From the NCBI GenBank assembly GCA_019751945.1, contig JAIEMT010000018.1, positions 31,783-95,782 of the forward strand: DNA of 64,000 bases, given 5' to 3'. Below the pieces are notes generated by a model that made no database searches, was not told the origin of the DNA, and saw nothing but the letters and a program-made list of their open reading frames with translations. Shown in pieces: positions 51,005-60,175 of the stretch. The translations under genes and the position numbers were made by a program. Positions within the stretch are counted from its first letter, which is position 1, and every line of letters begins with the position of its first letter. This DNA comes from a bacterium (lineage in GTDB: Bacteria; Bdellovibrionota; UBA1018).

Positions 51005-52069
51005 CTAATTTGACTCTGCCGAGCCGGCTGGAGTTCCGGGTTCTTCTCTTTGAATATCTGGGCCACACGCTTTTCCATTCTTGAGCGCGTTTGAGAAAAG
51101 CTTCCGGTATTTATCGAGCTGTTGTTTGTTGACAGCTAGTTCGGGCCGTTGAATTTTCTGTCCTACCAATTGAGCCTTGTCATCAATACTGGCTTTGCCT
51201 TCAAAGGTCAGAGGGATATACGTCCCAAAAGCCCTCATTCCTAGCACTACACCTGGGGTGCCTTGAATGCCGGGCAGAATGGCCATCTCTCGGGGAGTGG
51301 CAGTCACGGCCTCTATAGGAAGTTTGATGTCTAGATCAATGTCCGAAAGTTCAATGACTGCGGGGTGAACCTTCGAGTTGGGTGCGTATGCGGAATTGAG
51401 ATAGTTCGGAAGTGCTGCTGCCATTCCTTTATCGATGAACCAACCTTTTAGGTCTTTCTTGGGGTCTCCATCGGTATAAACCATGCCATAAATTTCTTTT
51501 TGGGCAGTATTCAGCGTGTTGAGGTCGCGAAAGATGATTTTGGAACCATTCTGGATGGTGAATTTATTGATTGAAACATTCTGTCCAGCAAGTCCTTTTG
51601 AAATATCTGCTGTGGGAATGTTGATTGCTTTTCCCCCAGTCGTGTAAAAAATTAACTCTGTAGAGCTGGATTGATTGAGACCTTTTTTCCTTTTGATCTC
51701 CACCTTCTCCGCATTTCTCACTACGCTTAAAACGAGATCTTGAGCCACCGCTAAACCCTTATCTGCAGAGCCCCCAGTTTTCATGCCTGCTGAAAGAAGG
51801 CGTTCAAATTCTTTTGCGGGAATCGTCATCTCGTTCGCTTGAATGCCGCTTTTCGCGGCATAGAGAACCCCTGCCAAAATATCTGAAATGGGATAGTCGA
51901 ATTTTAGGGTGCCATTCACTTCTTCGAGACCCGTTTTCAAAGCCGGAAGACTTGGCTTGAAGGCCGGAAACGAAGTCTCCACCTGCTGCACAATCGGGTT
52001 GATGTTGATGCATTCCTGCGCTGAGGCAGACGAAGCAAGGACGAGTATCAGGAGGACGTAGGTTTTCAT
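51005..52069 (-). CDS. Exported protein of unknown function
   Basis: A 354-residue protein with a signal peptide (MKTYVLLILVLASSASA|QEC). The mature part looks beta-rich (KFTIQNGSKIIFRDLNTLNT, LSDIDLDIKLPIEAVTATP) with two Cys near the ends. No family was recognised. The frame opens at a TTG at 52087; the ATG at 52069 was chosen for the signal peptide. Convergent with the LpoA-like gene, the two stops being adjacent. Confidence 0.7.
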   Translation of the reverse strand: MKTYVLLILVLASSASAQECININPIVQQVETSFPAFKPSLPALKTGLEEVNGTLKFDYPISDILAGVLYAAKSGIQANEMTIPAKEFERLLSAGMKTGGSADKGLAVAQDLVLSVVRNAEKVEIKRKKGLNQSSSTELIFYTTGGKAINIPTADISKGLAGQNVSINKFTIQNGSKIIFRDLNTLNTAQKEIYGMVYTDGDPKKDLKGWFIDKGMAAALPNYLNSAYAPNSKVHPAVIELSDIDLDIKLPIEAVTATPREMAILPGIQGTPGVVLGMRAFGTYIPLTFEGKASIDDKAQLVGQKIQRPELAVNKQQLDKYRKLFSNALKNGKACGPDIQREEPGTPAGSAESN

Positions 52070-52207
52070 TAGTCGAGTGTAATTCAAGTTGGGTGTTTCG
52101 GCATCGGCAAAGGATGAACGAGTGGTGCCAAGAATCTGTCAGGTAGTTTCTGCCCATTGGCGTTTGGTTGTGCGGAGCTGATAATAGAGAGGGGAGAATT
52201 CTCAGCA

Positions 52208-53614
52208 ATGGCCGTGGGACTAGACGGTACCAAAGGCGGGCGATTTAACGGACAGATTCGGCAAATCATGGAAGCCGAACGTGCGCCCATTAAGAACATT
52301 GAGACGCGCAAAATGCGCGAAGAGACGAAGCTCAAGCTTTTTCAGGAATTTAAAAATAAATTCAGTGGCTTTGAAAAGAATCTGAGCGAATTTACGGACT
52401 TCAAAAAATTCCGAGAACTCAAAACGGATTTGGGTGACGGCAGCAACATCGTGAGGGTCACTGTCGATAAAGATAAAGCTCAACCCGGTAGCTACACCCT
52501 TCAGGTGGATCAGCTCGCCACAAGAAGTTCCATTCTTTCCAACGGATTTGAAAATCCGGACGCCAAAATTTTGGGCGTGGGTTACATCAACGCCGAAACG
52601 TCAAAGGGTGATCCCGTAGAGGTTTTTGTCGACGAAGAAAATTCCAGTCTTCGAGGAATTGCCGCTCTCATCAACGGTCAGCGCGATCTTCCGATTCAAG
52701 CTTCTGTGATTCGCGATTCCACCGACGGAGAAAAGCCCTGGAAGCTGCTAGTTTCAGCGAAGCAAGACGGAGTAACTGACAACGTTCAATTCCCCGAACT
52801 CTATTTCATGGATGGCGAAGAGGAATTTTTTATCGACCATACCAACGATGCGCAGAATGCTTTGATTTCCATCGACGGATTTGAAATTGAAGCCCCAAGC
52901 AACGATATTTCTGAGTTTATTCAGGGTGTGAATCTTCATCTCCATCAGGCCCGACCCGATCAACCCTTCACCTTAAGAATCGCAGAAGACACTCAAAAAA
53001 TTTCGGGCAAGGTGAAGGGTCTTGTCGATCAGGTCAATGGAATTCTCGACTTCATTAACAAGCAGAACCAGGTGGATCAAAGTTCCGATACTCGCACCAC
53101 CTTCACGGGTGATAGCAGCCTCAGTTCTATCGAATTTCGTTTGAGAAACTTGATGCACGAAGGTTTTCCAATTCGAGACGACAAGCAATCCGATGGATAT
53201 CGCCTCCTTTTTCTAAGTGACCTAGGCATCACTTTTACAAAGACCGGCTCCCTCGAATTTAAAGAAGAGAAGTTTAACAAGCTGCTAGAGACCGACTATC
53301 GAGGGATCGAAGAAGGAATCACCGGTGAAAACGGTTTTGCTGCGCAAATTCGGGAAGTGGTGGGTGGCTATACTCGAGGCGGCAACGGACTTCTGGCTGT
53401 TCGCGAAAAGGGCCTGCGCGATGGCATTCGCCGTTTAGACGATCAAATTTCTCAAAAAGAAAAACGTTTGGAAGACAAACAGCAACGTTTGATTCAGCAA
53501 TTTGCAAAACTAGAGGCCTCGTTGGCTTCGATGCAAGAACAGCAAAACTATTTGAGATCGGCACTCCCGAGCGGTGGCGGGGGAGATCTCATGTCGCAGT
53601 TGATGGGCGGATAA
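52208..53614 (+). CDS. fliD: Flagellar hook-associated protein 2 (filament cap)
   Basis: A 468-residue FliD. The N-terminal region (QIRQIMEAERAPIKNIETRKMREETKLKLFQEFKNKF) and the C-terminal coiled coil (RRLDDQISQKEKRLEDKQQRLIQQFAKLEASLASMQEQQNYL) are typical, with the FliD_C domain between. It caps the flagellum and folds flagellin into the filament. The frame opens at a TTG at 52157, but the ATG at 52208, 11 bases after GGGGAG, gives the normal N-terminus. First gene of a seven-gene overlapping cluster. Confidence 0.92.
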   Translation: MAVGLDGTKGGRFNGQIRQIMEAERAPIKNIETRKMREETKLKLFQEFKNKFSGFEKNLSEFTDFKKFRELKTDLGDGSNIVRVTVDKDKAQPGSYTLQVDQLATRSSILSNGFENPDAKILGVGYINAETSKGDPVEVFVDEENSSLRGIAALINGQRDLPIQASVIRDSTDGEKPWKLLVSAKQDGVTDNVQFPELYFMDGEEEFFIDHTNDAQNALISIDGFEIEAPSNDISEFIQGVNLHLHQARPDQPFTLRIAEDTQKISGKVKGLVDQVNGILDFINKQNQVDQSSDTRTTFTGDSSLSSIEFRLRNLMHEGFPIRDDKQSDGYRLLFLSDLGITFTKTGSLEFKEEKFNKLLETDYRGIEEGITGENGFAAQIREVVGGYTRGGNGLLAVREKGLRDGIRRLDDQISQKEKRLEDKQQRLIQQFAKLEASLASMQEQQNYLRSALPSGGGGDLMSQLMGG

Positions 53615-53633
53615 TCGGTCATAGGGGGACCAC

Positions 53634-54068
53634 ATGTCATACAACAAGAACGGCGCTAACCAATACAAGACCATGGGAATCAAGACGGCCAACCGGGGCC
53701 AGATTCTCATCATGCTCTATGAGGCCGCCATAAAACACGTCAAGAAAGCGGCGGAGTGTGTAGAAAAGAAAGACGTCGTTGGCAAAGGCAGCCACATTAT
53801 TAAGGCTCACGACATCGTCAATGAATTGGCGAACTCTTTGAACTTTGATGTTGGCGGTCAGATTGCTCAAGATCTCCAACGTCTGTACAATTTTATGGTG
53901 GAGCAGTTGATCAAGGCGAACATGGAAAATTCCAAGGAACCCTTGTTAGCTGTGGCCAAACTTTTGGAAACTTTGTTGGATGGCTGGAAACAAGCCGTGG
54001 ACAAGTTTCAGAAGGAAAATGCTGAAGCGCTAAAATCAGGCGGAGCCGAGGGATCAAAGAGTGGGTGA
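53634..54068 (+). CDS. fliS: Flagellin export chaperone FliS
   Basis: A 144-residue helical chaperone that keeps flagellin unfolded for type III export. Family sequence NQYKTMGIKTANRGQILIMLYEAAIKHVKKA is at the N-terminus, with a four-helix bundle following. Its stop lies inside the next gene, an 8-base overlap, so they are co-translated. Confidence 0.95.
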   Translation: MSYNKNGANQYKTMGIKTANRGQILIMLYEAAIKHVKKAAECVEKKDVVGKGSHIIKAHDIVNELANSLNFDVGGQIAQDLQRLYNFMVEQLIKANMENSKEPLLAVAKLLETLLDGWKQAVDKFQKENAEALKSGGAEGSKSG

Positions 54069-54495
54069 TTTGCTTTCACTTTTAAAAACTCAAAATCGAT
54101 ATCTCCAAAAATGTTTGGGGTTATCTCAAGAGTTTTTGTCGGATCTTCTAAAAGGCGAGTTTTCAGGAATTGCAGAATTCGAAAAAAAGCGGGGTCTCTT
54201 AGTTCGCGCCCTCAAAGAGGCGGATAAAAAAATATCTGCCGCGATTGGCAATCGTACATTGGATGAAGTGGAAGGCTCTGGTCTCGGCGATAAGCTTCGA
54301 GCAGAGCTGAAATCCAAACGCAAAACCATTGAAGAGACTCTGGATATCGACACAAAAATTTTTGCACAGATCGAAGCTTCAAAAGACAAGCTGATGCAGG
54401 ATGCACTCGGCTCGAAGAAAGAAAAGGAAGCTATCGGTAAATTTAAAAGCAGTTGGGTACCCAAGCGCGGGGAAGGAATCGATCAGACGTTATGA
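54061..54495 (+). CDS. Helical flagellar chaperone-like protein (FliT/FlgN-type)
   Basis: A 144-residue, entirely helical protein starting at GTG inside fliS. The Lys/Leu/Glu-rich helices (FEKKRGLLVRALKEADKKISAA, AELKSKRKTIEETLDIDTKIFAQIE) have the size, charge and operon position of FliT or FlgN, which chaperone FliD and FlgK/FlgL. Sequence identity with those families is too weak to name a gene. Its stop overlaps the next start (ATGA). Confidence 0.65.
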   Translation: MGDLLSLLKTQNRYLQKCLGLSQEFLSDLLKGEFSGIAEFEKKRGLLVRALKEADKKISAAIGNRTLDEVEGSGLGDKLRAELKSKRKTIEETLDIDTKIFAQIEASKDKLMQDALGSKKEKEAIGKFKSSWVPKRGEGIDQTL

Positions 54496-55667
54496 AAGAT
54501 CTGACAGGCACAATACAGGATGTATTGGGAAAACAGCTTGGTGTTCACGGCTACGATTTGGTGGATTTGACGCCTATTCCGGTGAAGGCCGATCCCATGA
54601 TTCGCTTTCAAACCTTGCAAGACGCTTTGGAAGAATTTGCGCAATCGAGCCCAGGCGAACCTACTCTCAGCTACATTGTTCAATTTCGTCCGAAAACTCA
54701 GAAGCCGGTAGAAGCCTCGGCAATGCTCTCTTTGGGAAAGCCGAACATCGAAGGAATTTACCTTCCCAATGGAAAGTTGAACGTCGCTTTCTTGCAGAAG
54801 AATGCGGAGCTTCTTTTTGCTTCGGGTGAGTATGGCCTGGCTCGCAATATTTACAATACGATTCGTATGTCGGGTGAGCGTTCTGCTCCCGCACTTTATT
54901 GGATTGCACGCTGTCTAGAAGAAGAGGGCAAGGTCGATGAAGCGGTTCTTCGCTATGAAGAATCCATCACCTATGCGCCGACCCTCGAGGCTTTTCAGAG
55001 TTTGGCCAACATTCATATTTCAAAGAAGCGCGATTCCCAGGCTGCCGAGCTGATGGAACGGGCGCTGAATATGAAGGATCTTTCCCAAGAGGTTCGCTTT
55101 CAGCTTTATAAGTCTTGCGGCAACGCCTGGTTTCGGGCGGAACGCTACGAGATGGCTGAGAGAAATTACAGACGGGCTTTGGAATTGGATTCCATGGCCG
55201 ACGGAATTCACGCCAATTTAGGTGCGCTGCATCTTCAGTTTGAACGCATCGAAGAGGCCAAGAAGTGTTTTCAGGAAGCTCTTTCTGTGAACTCAAAAAA
55301 CGACCGTGCTTTGGCCGGAATGGGTTCGTGCCTATTGGCAGAGGGAGAAATGCGAGGAGCCCATGACTTCTTTGCTCGCTCCTTGGACCTCCACCTGAAT
55401 AACCCTACTTCGATCTACTACCTTGTAAAATGTGCATACGAGATCAAGAGCTACGCTACGGCGGCGCGCATCGTTGAGGAGTACACTCAGATCGCGCCCA
55501 TAAATGCGAATTTGCTCTATAGCCTGGCTGGTTTACAATTTCACTTGGGGAGAATGAGTCAAGCAAAGGTAACGACCAAACGGATTTTGGACTTACAGCC
55601 CAATCACAATGGGGCACTTGAGCTCATGAGAATGATCGGTCAGTACGAAGTGCAACCTTCTTACTGA
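54492..55667 (+). CDS. TPR repeat protein of the flagellar cluster
   Basis: A 391-residue protein with a mixed N-terminal domain of about 100 residues and then about eight TPR units (AELLFASGEYGLARNIYNTIR, YWIARCLEEEGKVDEAVLRYEES, FQLYKSCGNAWFRAERYEMAERNYRRAL, LGALHLQFERIEEAKKCFQEAL). No signal peptide. TPR proteins serve as scaffolds; a role in flagellar assembly or in modifying flagellin is inferred from the operon. The ATG at 54492 overlaps the previous stop; the open frame is 39 bases longer. Confidence 0.8.
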   Translation: MKDLTGTIQDVLGKQLGVHGYDLVDLTPIPVKADPMIRFQTLQDALEEFAQSSPGEPTLSYIVQFRPKTQKPVEASAMLSLGKPNIEGIYLPNGKLNVAFLQKNAELLFASGEYGLARNIYNTIRMSGERSAPALYWIARCLEEEGKVDEAVLRYEESITYAPTLEAFQSLANIHISKKRDSQAAELMERALNMKDLSQEVRFQLYKSCGNAWFRAERYEMAERNYRRALELDSMADGIHANLGALHLQFERIEEAKKCFQEALSVNSKNDRALAGMGSCLLAEGEMRGAHDFFARSLDLHLNNPTSIYYLVKCAYEIKSYATAARIVEEYTQIAPINANLLYSLAGLQFHLGRMSQAKVTTKRILDLQPNHNGALELMRMIGQYEVQPSY

Positions 55668-55704
55668 GATCATTTAGCTGCAGCAATTCTGTCACGGAGG
55701 ACAG

Positions 55705-55845
55705 ATGGGGACAAACGTCAGTCAGTTACGTGGGGAAATTAGCGAGCCGGATACTGTCCAGGACGAAAAGAGAATCGAACAGCTTCTACAGGCCTTGTTG
55801 AAATCGCTCATCGCTGAGCAAAAAACAGAGGCTGTTGATGAGTAA
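55705..55845 (+). CDS. 46-residue micro-protein in the flagellar cluster
   Basis: A short open frame, MGTNVSQLRGEISEPDTV followed by a helical stretch with repeated Leu and Ile (IEQLLQALLKSLIAEQK) and a Glu/Asp tail. Support: a strong GGAGG four bases before the ATG, a stop that overlaps the next gene's start by eight bases (the same coupling as the other genes in this cluster), and coding-like composition. It has no recognisable family. It is a good candidate for a real gene too short for standard callers. Confidence 0.65.
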   Translation: MGTNVSQLRGEISEPDTVQDEKRIEQLLQALLKSLIAEQKTEAVDE

Positions 55846-57667
55846 ACCGACTCTCGCCTCGAATCCTAAAGGCTCCAAAGAGGGCACTTCTTCGAGCAAG
55901 CGTTGTTTGGTCATTCAGCTCGCTCGACTGGGAGACACGCTTCAAAGTTTGACCGCTCTTCGTGCAGCTAAGCAGCTCTATCCCCAATTAGAAATTCATT
56001 TTCTAGCGCGGGAAACCTTTGCTTCAGCAGCGAAGCGCGTGCCGTGGATTGAAAAGGTCATCACCTTTCCCACGCAAGATATTCTAGGCCCGGTACTTCA
56101 TGAGGGCGCAGAAGCAGAGTCCATGGGGGAATTGGCCAAGTGGCTCGCTCCCGTCGTGAAAGAAAATTGGGATTTTATTTTCAATTGGACTTACTCCGAA
56201 GCGAGTAGCTATCTCACGGCCATTATTCCCGGCCAGGTAAAGTACGGTCTGTCCCGAAGAGAGGACCTGACCCTTTCCACTCTCGACGGTTGGTCTCAGT
56301 ACATTTGCGGGGTAGTTCAGGAGAAAACTCCTCAGAACATTCACCTCACCGATATTTTTGCGACCCAGCTGCTGACGGCGCTTCAGATTCATTTAGGTGA
56401 ATCTGTCGAAGACGGAAATGTGCCAGTAAATTCAAAGAAATTTTTCGATTTAGCTTCGGGCATTCATCCTTCGATTCTGAACGTGAAAAAGTCTGAACGG
56501 CGCTGGATTGGGATTCAAATTGGCGCGGGACGAGGCGAAGAATCTTGGGATGCGCATCATTGGGCTCAAGTGGCTCACTACGTTCTGTCTCGGAATACGG
56601 ACTGCGGTATCGTGTTACTGGGGGACGCTCAAGAGAGAGCCCTGGCACAAAGCTTTTCTGAAAAACTCAATCAGCTCGGGAGTTCTGCTCTTCACGAAGT
56701 CAATCTCATCAATCTCGTGGGCCAAACCGGTTTTGACGATTGGGCGCAGGTTATTGGTTCTTGCCAGTGGTTACTCTCCTGCGATTCTTCGGCAATTCAT
56801 TTGGCAAGCGTTCTAGGAACTCGTGTCTTAAATATCTCGCTTACGTCGAATAACATGTCCGAGACGGGTCCTTACGGAAATGGCCACTACATCATTTCTG
56901 GTTCGGGTATTACGCCGGAATCCGTTTATGCGACCTGGACCTATGCTTCATCGGAATGGGCGCATCGTCGCCAGCTCAAGGTGGAGAGTCATTTTTCTCA
57001 GCTCGGTTGGACAGACAAGCTCGAAAACGTCGTGATTCACCGCTCGAAAATTCGGAGTCTCGAAAGTGGCGGCGGCGTGGTTTACGAAATTCTTTCCAAC
57101 AATCCCATTACGATCGACGAATGGTTGTCACAAGTCGTGGGGTATGTGGCTCGTGCTTGGTACTGCGGATGGGTTCCCGAGATTGGCCATGAAGTTCAAC
57201 GCACGGGAATTCGGCCGGACCTTATTCAGAATCTTCGCAAGGTGGATGAGGCAGCCATGGTGCTGACCAAGATTTTTGAAGAAGGGAAGCGCACGTCGGT
57301 AGAACTTCAACAGCGCGGTAGCCGCTTGGTTTCAAATCGATTGATGGATGTGCATGAAAAAGATGAGATTCAACGGTTAGGTAAAAAAGTAGGCGATCTG
57401 GAAAGTCTCACGGAACGGATGGGAAGAACCCAGCCGGCCTTACAGCCTTTCGTGAAAATGTCCCGTGTATTGATGCACGGCTTGGATACGAGTGAAATTT
57501 CTAGAATGGGCCGTGAAAGTGCGCATTCCTTTATGCAGCTCACTCAGGGGCTTAGCCTGATGCGGGACTGGGTGAAGCACACGTTACAGCTTGCTAAGCC
57601 CATGGCGATTCAAACGAGCGCTGTGATTTCCATTGAAAACGGTCGCGAGAAAGATCTGGGTCTATGA
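55838..57667 (+). CDS. Family 9 glycosyltransferase with a long C-terminal extension
   Basis: A 609-residue protein. Residues of about 20-390 show a GT9 (ADP-heptose:LPS heptosyltransferase-like) fold: CLVIQLARLGDTLQSLTALRAAK, WIGIQIGAGRGEESWDAHHWAQVA and CQWLLSCDSSAIHLASVLGTRVLNI, the donor-site signature. The last 220 residues are mostly helical, with no counterpart in ordinary heptosyltransferases. It is encoded within the flagellar cap/chaperone operon, so it may add a sugar to flagellin or another flagellar protein; a lipopolysaccharide role is the alternative. The ATG at 55838 overlaps the micro-protein stop. Confidence 0.83.
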   Translation: MSKPTLASNPKGSKEGTSSSKRCLVIQLARLGDTLQSLTALRAAKQLYPQLEIHFLARETFASAAKRVPWIEKVITFPTQDILGPVLHEGAEAESMGELAKWLAPVVKENWDFIFNWTYSEASSYLTAIIPGQVKYGLSRREDLTLSTLDGWSQYICGVVQEKTPQNIHLTDIFATQLLTALQIHLGESVEDGNVPVNSKKFFDLASGIHPSILNVKKSERRWIGIQIGAGRGEESWDAHHWAQVAHYVLSRNTDCGIVLLGDAQERALAQSFSEKLNQLGSSALHEVNLINLVGQTGFDDWAQVIGSCQWLLSCDSSAIHLASVLGTRVLNISLTSNNMSETGPYGNGHYIISGSGITPESVYATWTYASSEWAHRRQLKVESHFSQLGWTDKLENVVIHRSKIRSLESGGGVVYEILSNNPITIDEWLSQVVGYVARAWYCGWVPEIGHEVQRTGIRPDLIQNLRKVDEAAMVLTKIFEEGKRTSVELQQRGSRLVSNRLMDVHEKDEIQRLGKKVGDLESLTERMGRTQPALQPFVKMSRVLMHGLDTSEISRMGRESAHSFMQLTQGLSLMRDWVKHTLQLAKPMAIQTSAVISIENGREKDLGL

Positions 57668-58080
57668 AAGACGTGGAATTAGGACGAAAGCCGTCGCCAA
57701 AAGAGATTGCCGATGAAACACTTCATCAGCTCTGTGAGTTCTCAACAAGCCTGATTTCGCTTTCAGAGCAGTCTTCCCGATTGCTGACAGACACGGGCGA
57801 TGACGCTGCTTTTCAGCACACTTTTCTTCGTTTGATTGATGGTTTGGAAGTTTTCATGGATGGGATCACCACGTCTCGGGCCGTTTTAGGTGCCGGTGGA
57901 ATTGAAGCAGTCCAAGCCCTTGAAGAATCCTTTGTCGCCATTACTAACGAGTTAGTGTTGGCCACCCGAACTCGCAACGAAGCCCACAGAATCCAGATTT
58001 TGCAGGAAGTGCTTCCCGTTCATTTACGAGAATGGGCTGAAAAAGGCATTCCGCAATTGATTCGCTCCCGCGATAGCTAG
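57664..58080 (+). CDS. Small helical protein coupled to the GT9 gene
   Basis: A 138-residue protein predicted to be all helical (ADETLHQLCEFSTSLISLSEQSSRLLTD, RNEAHRIQILQEVLPVHLREWAEKGI), no signal peptide. The start overlaps the GT9 stop by ATGA. It could be a chaperone or partner of the glycosyltransferase or of a flagellar protein; no family was recognised. Confidence 0.7.
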   Translation: MKDVELGRKPSPKEIADETLHQLCEFSTSLISLSEQSSRLLTDTGDDAAFQHTFLRLIDGLEVFMDGITTSRAVLGAGGIEAVQALEESFVAITNELVLATRTRNEAHRIQILQEVLPVHLREWAEKGIPQLIRSRDS

Positions 58081-58101
58081 ATTCATGCTACCTTAAACCC
58101 C

Positions 58102-59907
58102 ATGCCGGTAACACTGGGCCGCACCGTGGCCGAAACTTACATCAATCGTATTCAAAGCACGCCTCGAGATACCGGATTTCAATTTCGTTCTTCTAATGGT
58201 GGATCCTGGAAAAAAATCAGCTTCCTAGAGTTCGATCAAGAGTGCCGGGCTATTGCCTACGGTCTCATGTCTCTCGGAGTTCAACCGGGAGATAAGGTCG
58301 CTATTGTTTCTTCCACTCGGGTAGAGTGGGCTCAGCTCGATATCGCTATTCAAGGCGCTAGAGGAGTGAGTGTTCCGATCTATGCTTCCACTCCCGAGGC
58401 CGAAGTTGCTTACCTTTTGAACCATAGTGATTCCAAGTGGGTCATCGTTGAAAATTCAGCACAGCTCGAAAAAATTCTCGCCAAGTGGGATACCCTTTCT
58501 GATTTGAAGAAAGTGATAGTGATGGAGCCTTCAGCCATGGCTCTTGCTCTCAAGCGCCCAGATGTTTTGACTCTCGATGCGCTCAAGGAGTTGGGCCGAA
58601 GAGAAAAATCGAAGGACCCTGAGGAGTTCGAGCGAAATCTCAAGTCGATTTCCCCCTCCGATGTTTTTACGATTTGCTACACCTCAGGAACCAGTGGGCT
58701 TCCCAAGGGCGTTATTCTTACTCACGACAATCTTGTTTCTGTTTTTGAAGATCTGATGAAAGCGTTTTCTGGCGGAATCCGTCCAGAGAAAGAAGTGCTA
58801 CTCACCTATCTACCTTTTTCACATGTTCTAGGCCGCGTAGAGTCGTTGCTGACTTTTGTTTTCGGATGGAGAGAGTGCTATTCCCAGTCCATCGATAGTC
58901 TCTACAATGATTTATTGGAAATCAGGCCGACGGTCATCATCAGTGTTCCGAATGTTTTTGAGCGCGCCTTCGTAAGGTTTCAATACCTATTGGATAAGCA
59001 ACCTCCTTCTAAGAAGAAGCTCATTCAATGGGCCTTTGCAGTGACTCGTCGGATTGACTCCCCCCAGGCGAGAAGAATTGTGCTTCGATTTTTCTCTAAC
59101 AAGTTCTTGGGGCGTCTGCGATTTGCAATTTCTGGCGGGGCGCCGCTTTCCAAAGAAGTGGGTGAGTTTTTAGAAACCTTGGGGCTTCGAGTCTTCGAGG
59201 GTTACGGGCTGACTGAAACTGCAGGTCCTATTACAGTGAATACACCTTCGCATCATCGCTTAGGAACCGTGGGGCGTCCTCTGGCTGAAGTGGTGATTCG
59301 AACGGCTGACGACGGCGAGATTTTGGTGAAGTCCCGAAAAGTTTTTCAGGGCTATTACAAAATGCCGGAAGAGACCAAGCGCGTCTTGAAAGACGATTGG
59401 TTTCACACCGAAGACATGGGCTTCATCGATCAGGATGGTTTTTTAAGAATTACGGATCGGAAGAAAGATCTCATTGTTCTTTCTAACGGAAAGAAAGTCC
59501 CCCCTCAGAAGGTTGAAAATCTGGCCAAGGGGCAGATGTACTTGCACCAGCTCTTTGCTTTGGGGGATCGGAAGAGTCATCTCACGGCTTTGATCACGCT
59601 GGATCGAGAGAAGGTCATTCAGTACGCTAATGAGGATCAGATCCTCTTCAGCGAATACGATCAGTTGCTGAAACATTCCAAAATCCTTCACCTGGTGCAG
59701 AAGACCGTGGATGAGATCAATAGCCACCTGGCCCCATTCGAGGCCATTCGGAAGTTCAAGCTTCTGCCCAAGGAATTCTCAATTGAAGATGGGGAGTTGA
59801 CGCCCTCGCTCAAGTTCCGTCGGCGAATCATTCAGGCTAAATATGCGGCTGATATCGAAGAAATGTACCCCCAAGCAACAGTTGACTGGAACAGTAAAAT
59901 TCGTTAG
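58102..59907 (+). CDS. AMP-forming long-chain acyl-CoA synthetase
   Basis: A 601-residue adenylate-forming enzyme that activates fatty acids as acyl-CoA. Core motifs A3 CYTSGTSGLPKGVILTH, A5 GYGLTETAG, A7 DWFHTEDMG and A8 RITDRKKDLIVLSNGKKV are intact. FACL/FadD-type domain with no membrane anchor. It lies 21 bases after the flagellar cluster and may share its transcript; substrate chain length is not decided by sequence. Confidence 0.93.
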   Translation: MPVTLGRTVAETYINRIQSTPRDTGFQFRSSNGGSWKKISFLEFDQECRAIAYGLMSLGVQPGDKVAIVSSTRVEWAQLDIAIQGARGVSVPIYASTPEAEVAYLLNHSDSKWVIVENSAQLEKILAKWDTLSDLKKVIVMEPSAMALALKRPDVLTLDALKELGRREKSKDPEEFERNLKSISPSDVFTICYTSGTSGLPKGVILTHDNLVSVFEDLMKAFSGGIRPEKEVLLTYLPFSHVLGRVESLLTFVFGWRECYSQSIDSLYNDLLEIRPTVIISVPNVFERAFVRFQYLLDKQPPSKKKLIQWAFAVTRRIDSPQARRIVLRFFSNKFLGRLRFAISGGAPLSKEVGEFLETLGLRVFEGYGLTETAGPITVNTPSHHRLGTVGRPLAEVVIRTADDGEILVKSRKVFQGYYKMPEETKRVLKDDWFHTEDMGFIDQDGFLRITDRKKDLIVLSNGKKVPPQKVENLAKGQMYLHQLFALGDRKSHLTALITLDREKVIQYANEDQILFSEYDQLLKHSKILHLVQKTVDEINSHLAPFEAIRKFKLLPKEFSIEDGELTPSLKFRRRIIQAKYAADIEEMYPQATVDWNSKIR

Positions 59908-59943
59908 AAGGTCTTAAATCGATTTGCTCTAAAGGAGTTAGAA

Positions 59944-60174
59944 ATGGCCCGAGTTACCATCGAAGATTGTCTCAAGCGCGTGGATAATATGTACGAATTA
60001 GTACACTTGGCTACCCGCCGCGCTCGTCAGTTGTACAAGGGTTCTGACCCCTTAGTGAAGAGCAAGAATCGCGCGATCGTCACCGCATTACGTGAGATCG
60101 CTGCCGGCTATGTTCGTCCGACGATGGAAGATCCCAACGCCGCGAACGACGACATGCCCCCCATGCCGAACTAA
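59944..60174 (+). CDS. rpoZ: RNA polymerase omega subunit
   Basis: A 76-residue omega subunit. [30 protein letters not shown] and [16 protein letters not shown] match the family, with a short acidic Pro-rich tail. It helps assemble RNA polymerase. AAGGAG lies seven bases before the ATG. Convergent with lon, two bases apart. Confidence 0.96.
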   Translation: MARVTIEDCLKRVDNMYELVHLATRRARQLYKGSDPLVKSKNRAIVTALREIAAGYVRPTMEDPNAANDDMPPMPN

Positions 60175-60175
60175 G

